Positions 47,901 through 59,900 of a stretch of DNA of 64,000 bases are shown in pieces (position 1 is the stretch's first letter; each line of letters starts with the position of its first letter). The notes under the pieces were generated by a model. The model made no database searches. It had not been told where the DNA came from and saw only the letters and a list, made by a program, of their open reading frames with translations. Source of the DNA: Cristatella mucedo. Taxonomy: Eukaryota > Bryozoa > Phylactolaemata > Cristatellidae. The position numbers and the translations under genes were made by a program. The stretch is taken from the NCBI GenBank assembly GCA_009760855.2, contig WPIO01000044.1, positions 2,181,393 to 2,245,392 of the forward strand, written 5' to 3'.

Positions 47901-50900
47901 CCTGGTTTCCGGTTTGTTATCCTCCCACCTGCCATTCACATAGTACACCAGCAGACGAAGCCTGTCAGAAGTAATTCTGCCAGCTGCTTTGTTGCATGTT
48001 GCAGCATTGCTGGAGCTTAGCTTTTAATTGAGTCGTTATTTAACACTAATAAACACTCATATGTATTCACTGACTGTACTTGCTGCTACAGTAACTGTAG
48101 TCTTCACAGCACCTCGAGCTGAGCACCCGTGTTCGCGGTTTTTCTTGATTGCCACAGCTATACTCGGCTGTACCTGCATGCAGCCACATCAGGCGCTCCA
48201 ATGAGCCGGCGGTCAGGCAATCGCTGACAGCACTTTTGCCCTTCGCCGAGGTGAGCCGTGATGGCACACTAGGTAAGGTGGTTGCTTTCACGACCTTGGT
48301 CCCGAGGTCGTTGGTTCGATTCCTGCTGTGGGCGATCCTTTATCGCCACTGCAAGCGGTGGTGATAGCCGTAAAGGCTCTTCTGTCGCTATACAAAAAGA
48401 GGCTGTTTAATCAGCTAGGATTTATTTATTTGTATAGCTTTGCTTGGGCAGAGTGCAGGCTTTGTTGCAGCAAGTGACTGAGTTCAGCTTGAATTGAATG
48501 GGAAAGCTTCACAAGCGACTCGTTAAGTGGTGGTTTTTTAAGTACCGGCCTACATGTGCTATTGCCTAGCCGCATAGCCAACTTGTTCAATTAGTAGTGA
48601 GCACTTGTTTGTAGGCAAGGCTGCTTTGGTCCTGAAGGCCTCACACCTGCTGCTGCTGCTTTGACTGTACAGCACGAAGCGTTCACTGTGTATAGCTATT
48701 TTTCAGGTAAGCTTGTATATGCCACCTATGAAAGTTCTAAAGAACGTTGTGGACAGAATGAAAAACCTAAGTTCAGGCGTGGTAAGCTGCTTATTGCTGC
48801 CTTTTTTCTTAACATCGTTCTGTGGTAGATGGCAGCTGAGCTGTATAGCTGGTCACGGATGTAAGGAATTCTTAACTTGGATTTCCTTGAAATACATAAT
48901 GGTTTTTGGTAATAAGATATTTTACTGGTCTTTTCTCGGCCCTTAGCTGTTCTTTGTTGTTGCGTATACAGAGCATGTCCAGAAAGTGATTAGGGCCCAA
49001 GGGATCACTTTATCTCCTGATTCGATAAAATTTAAGAAGCTACTAGCCGAATCCCAAGTTCCTCACCCTCTTTGCTCCATCCATGTGATTTCTCCTTTGT
49101 GTTGTTCGTTCTGCAATTGTACATGTTATGACAATTGATATGAGTCCAATTGACATATTCCTTTTCAGCATGTTTAAAGTGCCTAGAAAGAGATTTAGTT
49201 CTCTTGGGGTACAATCTAAATGCTTTAGTATTACTACTATTATTCTATTACTATTACTATTTTTATTACTACTCTTAGTATTATTATATGACATCGGCTG
49301 TCACTTCTATGCCGATGACACCCAGCTGCACTTGTCATTCAAACCATCAGAATCAGCTGGAGCAACTGATACAGATAAACTGAATGCCTGCCTTTCAGAT
49401 ATACAGTCCTAGATGTTGGCCAATTTACCAAAAGCTACCATCATCATGTGTAATCGTAATTTAGGTGTCCTCATAATGTAAATGTCCTGATGATTGCTTG
49501 ACCTTTGAAACTGCTCTCCTCCGTGTTAACAATGACATTCTACGTGGCAACGACGGCGGAAATGTCACTGCCCTAGCTCTGCTAGATCTGTCTGCTGCCT
49601 TCGACACCATTGATTACGATGTTCTGCTTGAACGATTGAGAACAACGATCGGTCTGGCAGACGAAGCACTGGCGTGGTTTAAATCCTACTTGTCTGTTCG
49701 TGTTCAATCTGTGTCGTGTGGGGGTCAGGTCTCACACACGAGAAGGGTCACCTGTGGAGTCTCTCAAGGGTCTGTACTCGGTCCCTTGCTGTTCTCCATT
49801 TATACACAACCTCTGGGAAAAGTGATTAAGGCCCATGGAATAGGATACCACTTCTATGCTGATGATACTCAGTTGTATTTGTTGTTCAAACCGTCGGAAT
49901 CTGCCGTGGCAACTGAGAAACTGAATGCTTGCCTTGCCGATATTCGATCCTGGATGTCGGAAAATTTCCTGAAATTAAATGATGATAAAACCGAACTGCT
50001 GCTCATAGGACACCCTGAGCATGTGGCTGGATTAAAAGGCTTTGCTCTTCTAATAGGTGATGCTATTGTGCGACCATCACCACGTGCTCAAAATTTAGGT
50101 GTCGTTTTCGACAGCTGCCTCAATTTCAAAAGCTTCATTCAGAAGACTGCTTCTACAGCTAGCCATCACGTCTGATCCCTACCCAAGATTAGGAGCTGTC
50201 TCCCACAGTTGCTTGTAAAAAAAATGTAACTAGCTCCTTAGTTCCGTCTCGGCTTGATTATTGTAATTCACTTTTGGCTGGGCTGCCAAAGAAAGCTATT
50301 AGGCCACTGCAGCAGACTATGAATATGGCTGCAAGGCTAGTCTTCAAGTCCCAGCGGTTTGAGCAACGGATACAGAGCAAAGTTCATACGCTGACCCAAA
50401 AGGCCCGCCACGGCTTGGCTCCTTTGTACCTAGCACAACTGCTGCATTAGGTTCAGCCTGTTCGCACCCTCAGGTCCTGTGTGGACAATAAATTAGCTGT
50501 TCCATTCCTTCGCTTAAAGAGTGTTGGCTACAGAAGCTTTAGCTCTGCAGGTCCTAGACTGTGGAATTTGCTTCCACAATTCTTAAGCAACGACAACTAT
50601 TCTCCTACTGCCGATTATGGCTCATCCTTTTCAGCAGTCCTGAGCTGCTACTTCCGTGCTACTCACTACCTCAACTACTCTCCTGACTCTGCTATGCTTC
50701 ACACTTTCTCTTAGTTGCGTGAGACGAAGTCTGTAGGCTACCGTATGCGTACCAAAAGCCGCTTAGGCTGTGAGTTTGCTATACAAGACTCTCCTGCGTA
50801 ACACCCACATGGTCTTTATGACTTTGTGGAGTTACAGACGGAGATACATTACATTACAATGCAAGGTTTTCAGAAGACCGCTTTTACAGCTAGTTATCAT

Positions 50901-53900
50901 GCTCGATCCTTCTCAACGTAGTGGCTGTCTAAAGGTCTTACTATCTCCCTGATTCTATCTGGACTGGATTACTAGAAATCAGTACTGGCAGGGGTACCAA
51001 AAAGCCATTAAGCCCTTACAGGAAGTGATGAATATGGCTGTTGGGTTTGTTAATAAATCGGATAAATCTAGCCATGTGGCTCCTTTGCTAAATGAGCTGG
51101 GATGGCTAATGGTTGATTAATGGACTCAGAGCAAAATTCCTACTCGGACTTTCAAGGCCTGCTGTGGATTAGCTCTTTCATACCTAGCTGACCTGCTGCT
51201 CTAGTTTCAGCCTTCTCTTACCCCCAGATATTTTCCATGACAATAAATTAGTTGTTCTAGTCTTCCAATTAAAGACCACTGGCAACAGAGCTTTTGCTCT
51301 GCTGGTCCTAGACTGTCCAACCTTCTCCACAATTCCTGTGCAACATCTTCTCTGCTGATGCCAACTCTGACACATCCTTTTCGAGCCTTCCTGCACTACT
51401 ACTTCTTTGCTATTCACTTCCTCGATTGCCCTCCTTACTCAGCTATGCTTCTCACTTTCTCTTAGTTTCGTCAGATGAAGTCTGTTTGCTACCATGTGCG
51501 CTGCGAAAGCCGCTCATGCTTTGAGTGCGCTATAGAAAACTCCTTCGTAACGCCCGTCTTTGTGGAGTTACATGCAGAGATAAATTACATTACATTACTA
51601 GTCTGTACTTTATCTATGCTACGTCTGTGCTGTCTAGCAGCAGTAATGTACCATGAGTAATAACATATCTTTATGCCCCATAGGCAAGGAGTTTATGTGT
51701 GGCTCTAAAACTTTGTAAACAAGGTTGAGCGTAATCTCGGCAAACTGTTTTCTAATTTTATCTTTTCGTAACTAGATTGTATAGTTTTGGTTTGCTATTT
51801 GCATGTCGGCTGTGATTTGCTATCTTTTGTGGGCCTGCTAGTCTACTATTGCCAGGCCTACACGGCTACATACTAGTCAAATGGTGAGATCTGAGATTCC
51901 ATAGCCTTACTGGCTGCCTTTTCCTTGGGTATCATCCTCCCTGTTGGGGAATGCAATGTCCCTTGAGCAATTTACATATCTATATAAGTTCGAAAATTAG
52001 AGTGCCATAATAATAATAATGCATTTGATTAAGCGTCCTCCGAGAACTCAATCTTTTTCTGGGCGCTTTACAATTGCTGCTAAGGAAGCACGATCGAATG
52101 AGCATACAGAAAGGGGGCCGGTGGTCCTGATTCGCGTGGACTAACCCAGAAGCCACCGTCCCCTTAAGATTGCTTCTTCCCTAGCATTTTTTCACCTTTC
52201 CTCAATTTTTCTAGGCATATTGCCTTTTCGATTTCAGTAAAACCAACTACCCAGCTAAAATAACCTTTTACTCCGTGGTACTGCAAAGCCTTGTTTTCTA
52301 TTGCACCTCCCACTTTTTTCGACCCTATGACTTGCATTCATGCGGTAACCAGCTTCGTCCCTATTTGACAAATATAGCTTCTCCGATAACGAAATGGCTG
52401 GCTTTCAATATCTTTGGAACAAGTCGATTGCTCGACTCTTAAGAGACGTGAAGAGCTCCCAAGAATTGGGTGGTAGGGAAGCTAAATCACAGATCACTTA
52501 TTTGAGCATGTTATTTTGCAATCGCACGATCTGGAAAGTCCATACTTGTGTTCATGTGCACAGCTTGAGACATTTCAAATGTTCGTTGGTGCTTTACATT
52601 TTCTGCAAATAATGCATGATTGAATGGTTAGTAGCAGCATCCTCAATCAACAACAAGAATAACATGGTTAGGGTTGAAATGCACAGGGTCAGTATGCAAG
52701 TGTGGTTAGCCACAGCATGCAAGTATATAGAGGCAGCATGCACAGTGTCAGCACTCATAAGCACATAAAAGACTAATCACAGGGGCCCACTAAATGCTGT
52801 GATAAATAGGTGCGTTTTTAATTTCGTTTTAAATGTGGTCCAAGTCAGGGATGTTGTGACGGAAGTCGGGAGTGAGTTCCAAGCTTTGGGAGCATACGAA
52901 CTAAAGGTACGGTCTCCAAAGGATTTGAGGTTTGTACGAGGTATAGGTAAACAGTTAGATTCCAAAAACCGGGTGGTACGATGCTTAGCCCGGTGGGGCA
53001 GTAGTTCTTGAAGGTATTATATTTTCCAGGGAGACTTGGATCGTCTATTGCCATTGGCCTAGCAAGCCGTGGGCTCAGATAATTGCTGTTATATTGGAGC
53101 CGTGTAGATATTGGTCAAATGAAGCCCCATGGACAAATGCTGAATGTTGTAGATGCATCTTGTGGTCCAGGTTGCAAAGCTGTTGTCTTCTGATCAATTC
53201 TGAACCCGTGTGAATGTGCCACTCGATCCTGATCTCATGGCATCTTGTTTGTCTGCTCTTTCACTGTCCTGCCTAGAAAACGTACATGCAAAAGCATAAT
53301 CCAGACGACTCAGCCATGCAAAAGTTCTACGAAATAAACGAGATAAATGCATTATTGAAAAGATTGCATAGCCATTCATGTTTGAGGATTATAGGACAGA
53401 CTTAACCTCAGAGATTGACCCTCAATATTGCTTATATACAGGTATCTAGAGGTACATGTGTGCATGTTTATGTGCATCTCTGCTTGGGACTTCACAAAGC
53501 CATGAATACTAATTGGATGTAGTGCTAGATACTTAGTGATGGCACCCCAAAACCTTGTTGGTGCACAAGTAGCAACCAGTCAGCTGCCGAATGAGAAGAG
53601 CTCTGCCCTCGAAATGGAGAGACACGTATTTGGCTGCTGTATGTGTAAAAGTGCATAGAAAAGATATTCAGTTCTCGTAGGGTGCTATGCGAATGTTTTA
53701 ATATTTATATTGCTTTGTATCTTGTACTGTCTGTGCAGTGGTACCTCTGTGCGTGACACCAACTTGCTGTTGGCACAGATCATTTCAGCAAACCTAAATG
53801 GTGAGCTAGTACTAAAAATCGAGACGGACATGGTCAATGTCTCCACATTCTTCAAGGGACTTGTCCAGCCCATCTGGGGTAAGTGAAATGTTTACAGTAT

Positions 53901-56900
53901 TACATTTTCCGATATCTGACTTTGTTCAACCGAGGCTACTGCTGCTGATCTTGGCGAAGCCACCTCCACTAATGGGCGTGGTCCGTGTCGGCCTCGTGCT
54001 CCTACGGGCCACTTGGAGAGGGAGTGGTCGAGGTCGCACCGGAAGGTCGAGGAAGATGCACCGATAACATGCACGGCAGTCGCTGTAGTCGATGCAGAGC
54101 AACTGCCGCAGTAGTAATAATAATTGTTATAATGCATTTTGTATAGCGCCCTCACAGAACGCAGTCTCTTTCTAGAAACTTTATATTTGCTGCAAAGGTG
54201 CGTGAGTTTGCAGCAGGCATAGTGGCAGAGAGTCAGACTAATAAAGCTAAGGAGAGACCTTGCAGGTAGCAGGTGAGCACCCAAAAGGGGACAGCATATT
54301 ACGAGACAGTGGGACCCCTTACTTAGAAGCCAGACAGATACTGGCGGAAGCTGCCATTCTGATAAGTTTAAGGAAACTTAAAGAGTTGGTCATTCCCTTA
54401 TTCCTAACTATTATTACTGCCTTTTTGACGTGTTTGCTCACCTGATCGCCTGCCACTCACCGTCGGTACAGGACCTGCTTAGCATAAGATGCGATGTCGC
54501 CATTAGTCGATACCTACCGGCGGGCCTTCTCCGGGGGTCAGTGAGAACCTACCTGCATCCTGCGTTCGCCCCATCAACAGCTCGGCTATCAAATCTACGA
54601 CTCGTAAGTTTAAAGCACTAAATAGTACTTGTTGCGGTAGTAGCCCACCCGCTGTAGCCCAGCACGTTGTGAAACGTCGTCCCACGGCCGTTACCAAGGT
54701 CCAATTAAAATTCGAAGAGCCAGCTTCCGCCAGGCCGGACGCAAACGGTAGAGAATACGAGCCACTTCATCGCCGTCGCCCAGTTGTTGGACAGCCTCTT
54801 AAATTCCGCCTACTAAATTTCCACTTGCTAAAAACCAAGGGGTTACTTATCCGCGATCAGGTGGTCCAGGAGAAGCTAGATGCATTTCTGCTTACCGAAA
54901 CATGGATGACGCCTTGTTCCAGTAGCTGTATTTCCGAGACCACCCCACCCGGGTTCTCATTCTATCAGTCCATGCGTTCTGACAAGGTTGGTGGCGGGGT
55001 TGCAATTGTTGTTCGCGAATCGTTTGGCTATAAAATGTGCAGTTTCTCGCATGGGTCATTGTTTGAATCGGTTGCTATCAGGTTTTCATCAAAGACAATG
55101 CCTCTCACCGTTGTGATATACCGGCCTCCTTCTGGCTGTCTAAACTTGTTTATAGAGGAGTTTTCAGAGTTCCTCGCTAAAATATTTGTGTGTGACAGGC
55201 CGCTACTGATTGTAGGAGACTTCAATATTCACGTTGACAACCCTAGCAACAGCCAGGTCCGCTCATTTCTTGACTGTCTGGAGAATCTTGGTTTGGCCCA
55301 ACACGTTAATCATAGCACCCACATTCTAGATCTCGTGATCACTAAGGATGTCCTCCCCACTGACTTTGTGGTGTGCCCACTGACCCTCAGATCATTGTTC
55401 GGTCTCGTTTACTGTTACTGCTCCCTCGTACGTGCAGGGCAATGTCGAATTTGCCAAACGACATAACTTACAAAGCATTGACTTGGACAAGTTTTTGAAA
55501 TCTGTTTGTGATGCAGGCCTTCTTGATCTGCATTCAGACTCGACCGGCAGCCTCGATACCCTCACAGATGCGATGAACATGACACTCAGGAGTGCTCTTG
55601 ACAAGCATGCTCCCATTCGCTCTATCCGTGTTCAAAGTCGTCGAGATTGCTTTCAATTTACAAAAAAACTCCTTAAGATGCGCCGTGTTAAGCGCAGGCT
55701 GGAACGTCGTTTCAAGAAATCGGGGTCTGAGGCAGACCTAGTCAATTTTAAAGACTTCCTTCGAGTTTACACCCGAAAGCTTAAAAAAGCCAGGGCTTCT
55801 TTTTTCATTAGAAAACTGAATTCCTGCCAGTCGGACACTAAACAGATTTATAAGACAATAAACCATTTACTGGCCAATGCTGCCAGGTCTGACTCCCCAG
55901 ATATTAAGGGCTCAGCCGAAAAGTTTTCAGCCTTCTTTACTGAAAAATTGTGCACATTCGTGCCTCCATTAAGCCCCCTCCGACCAAAGCAATCGCCGTT
56001 CCTCAACCTGTGACCTTTCTTAAAAGGTTCTCCGATGTTTCTGCCTGTGATGTGGCTGCCTTAATAAGGTCTAGCAAAAAGAGCTCGTCTCCTGAAGACC
56101 CTATACCTTCATCTCTGTGGTCTTCACTTGGAGACCAACTTAGCCCTGCCATAACCAAGATTTTTAATGCTTCTTTGGGAAAAGGGGTTGTCCCCAAGTC
56201 CTTCAAATCGGCAATCGTTAGACCTATTCTTAAAAAGCCTGGATTAGACACAGAGGTCCTAGCAAACTATCGTCCAGTTTCCCTTCTTCCGTTCTTATCA
56301 AAGATTCTTGAAAAAATTGTTGCTAAGCAGCTAGTTGAACATATTGAAAATAATGGAATGTCAGAAACATTTCAATCAGGTTTCAAGAGGCAGCAGTCTA
56401 CTGAAACTGCTCTCCTCCGTGTTAACAATGACATTCTACGTGGCAACGACGCCGGGAATGTCACTGCCCTAGCTCTGCTAGATCTGTCTGCTGCCTTCGA
56501 CACCATTGATCACGAAGTTCTGCTTGAACGATTAAGAACAACGATCGGTCTGGCAGACGAAGCACTGGCGTGGTTTAAATCATACTTGTCTGATCGTGTT
56601 CAATCCGTGTCGTGTGGGGGTCAGGTCTCTGACATGAGAAGGGTCACCTGTGGAGTCCCTCAAGGGTCTGTACTCGGTCCCTTGCTGTTCTCTATTTATA
56701 CACAACCTCTGGGAAAAGTGATTAAGGCCCATGAAATAGGATATCACTTCTATGCTGACGATACTCAGTTGTATTTGTCATTTAAACCGTCGGAATCTGC
56801 TGCAGCAACTGAGAAACTGAATGCTTGCCTTGCCGATATTCGATCCTTGATGTCGGAAAACTTCTTGAAATTAAATGACGATAAAACCGACCTGCTTCTC

Positions 56901-59900
56901 ATAGGACACACTAAGCGTGTGGCTGGATTAAAAGGCTTTACTGTTCTAATAGGTGATGCTATTGTGCGACCATCACCACGTGCTCTTAATCTAGGTGTGG
57001 TGTTCGACAGCTGCCTCAATTTCAAAAGCTTCATTCAGAAGACTGCCTCTACAGCTAGCCATCACATCCGATCCCTATCCAAGATTAGAAGCTGTCTCCC
57101 ACAGTGGCTTGTAAAAAATTTAACTAGCTCTTTAGTTCTGTCTCGGCTTGATTATTGTAATTCCCTTTTGGCTGGGCTACCAAAGAAAGCTATTATGCCA
57201 CTACAGCAGACTATGAATATGGCTGCAAGGCTGGTCTTCAAGTCCCAGCGGTTTGAGCAAGTGTCACCTCTGCTGAAAGAGCTAGAATGGATGGCGGTTG
57301 AGCAAAGGATACAGAGCAAAGTTCTTACGCTGACCCACAAGGCCCGCCACGGCTTGGCTCCTTCGTACCTAGCTGAACTGCTGCATCAGTTTCAGCCTGT
57401 TCGCGCCCTCAGGTCCTGTGTGGACAATAAATTAGCTGTCCCATTCCTCCGCTTAAAGACAGTTGGCGACAGAAGCTTTAGCTCTGCAGGTCCTAGACTG
57501 TGGAACTCGCTTCCACAATTCTTACGCAACGACATCTACTCTCCAACTGCCGACTATGGCACATCTTTTTTTCAGCGGTCCTGAACTGCTACTTCTACTT
57601 CTACTCACTACCTCAACTGCTCTCCTAACTCTGCTATGCTTCCCACTTTCTCTTTGTTGCGTGAGACGATGTCTGTTGGCTACCGTATGCGTACCGAAAG
57701 CCGCTTAGGCTGTGAGTGTGCTATACAAAACTCCCCTGCGTAACACCCACATGGTCTTTATGACTTTGTGGAGTTACTGACGGAGATACATTACATTACA
57801 CGAGTGAATAATACAGTGTTGCCAAGTACTGTTCGAGAGTGTTCTCGAAAGTCGTTTGCTATTGAGCAAGATGCGTACATCTACACATTCAACACACCCA
57901 CTTATTCTTTGTGGCTTTGTGAAGTAACTAAGATACAATACATTGCATTACTTTGGTTGCACCATCAAAAGACTGCACTGCATCCCTACCTTGGTCTCAG
58001 TGTGTGTGGCGTCTGAGTATCGGCGTCTCGCTGCCAGTAAATAGGTACATTTGAGAAGTCAAAAGCTCGAGCCCTGTGGCATATGTGAACCGCCTGACTA
58101 GAGGTCAAGTCCTCTTAGGGTGCTATACAAATGAATTATATATTATATATAGACACTGTCAGACACCGGCCGAAACCTTGTAAGGCGGTCATAGGTTTTA
58201 GGTTTGCTAATAGTGCTCGCAGGTCTCCATTGCTGTCCATGGCCGAACTGGCCTGATTAGTGCCTGGACTGCATTTTCTGTGGCTACAGCTAGCTGCGCC
58301 CTAGTTTATCTCACCTTTACGTTCCTTCATTCTGTGGCTCCAGCCTACCTACCAGAGTAGTTTATCTCACTTTCAGGTCTCTTCATAATGTGGCTCCAGC
58401 CCAACTATCAGAGTTAGTCGCCAACCAGGCTAGGTGTCATACCATTTGCTCTTCTTTCTTGAATCGTTTAGCTATGCGTCGAACCAATCTCAAATATCTT
58501 GGTGACCGTGCCTTTAGTTCGTATGCTTCCAAAGCCTAGAACTCGCTTCCGACTGACGTCACGACATCCCCTGACATGTGTACCATTGGTGCTAACACTG
58601 TGCTTGTTATCACTAATCATATTAGACATGTTGACACATGACACATGTTGACACTGTGCATGCTACCACTAACTATACGATCGTGCTTCCTTTGCAGCAT
58701 ATGTAAAGTGCCTAGAAAAAGATTAAGTTCTCTGATGATGCTATAAGGAATGTATGAGTATTATTATCTGTCGTCGACCGTGACCGAGATGCATGGCAGT
58801 GCCTGCATGCCCCCCGTCATTCAGCCGATCGGGAGTTACGCCAGGAGCAGTGCTTCTTGCTTTGTGACCCCGCTAAGTTTTGCCGACTTGCTAGGCCGTA
58901 CACAAGAAATCTTGCAGCAGCAGCGTTGCACGTGTTTTTGGTATTGAGTGAGGTTGATTGAGCAAGAAATGCAGGGGGAGCACTGAGCAGCAGGGCTGCT
59001 GCCTTGGACACTGATTCGGTGGCAGCTCGAACCTAGTGCTTGCCTTAGAGGAGATGGCGACTTGCACCTTGGACGATGTCACCAGATAGCTTTTTTCATT
59101 CGTGTGGCAAAGCCTCAAGCCCTTTTCAGAAGCTTGAGCAGGATGCCAGCAATGTCGGAAGTATTGGACTGGTAGCCAGCACGCGCTAGCTGCTTCTGTC
59201 GATTTGGCCGGGTTCTGTATATTCCTCCTGTGTTATTTTGTTTATTTTGTTATTTTAACTTGTTCTCTCTCTAGATGCTCTACATTTGCTGTAAAAATAA
59301 ATGCAATTGAATGGTGAGTAAAATCATGCTTGATAAACAAACAAAATGAATAATATGGTTAGGGGTGACATGCACAGGGTCAGCATGGAAATGTGGTTAG
59401 TGGCAGCATGCACAGTGTCAGCACGCATAAGCACATCAAGGACGAATCACGGGGACCCACTAAATGCTGTCCTAAATAGGTGTGTTTTTAGGTTCCTTTT
59501 AAATGTGGTCAGATTGGGGATGTTCTGACGCAGGTCGGGAGGGAGTTCCAGGCTTTGGGAGCATATGAACTAAATGCACGGTCTCCAAAGGATGAGCTAC
59601 ACACTAGCTTGTAAGTGGTATGCAGTGAGGATCTTTAGTTTCAGTGGCATGTAGGTAACACCCGACATGTGCCCGATCAGGACATAAACATTCAGCTGTT
59701 AGCACTTCCTGTACTCCTACCACAATGCTCCTTAATGATGAAACTTTCTTCAAAAAGGAGCAAGAATGAAGATGGGCTACCAGCATTCGTATCCTTGCCT
59801 ATTGTGGCACGCTCTCTGTGCCTTTGCTCTCTTTTGGCTTCGATGTTATTGCTTTCCGTGTTATTGCTATGCATACCAAGTGTCCTTTTCTCTGGGCGGC

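Noticed and set aside
53739-53778. Upstream acceptor for HUS1 exon 6 (ctgtgcag)
   Set aside because: Starting there gives an in-phase TGA and adds residues absent from HUS1; the next AG at 53778 restores the conserved frame.
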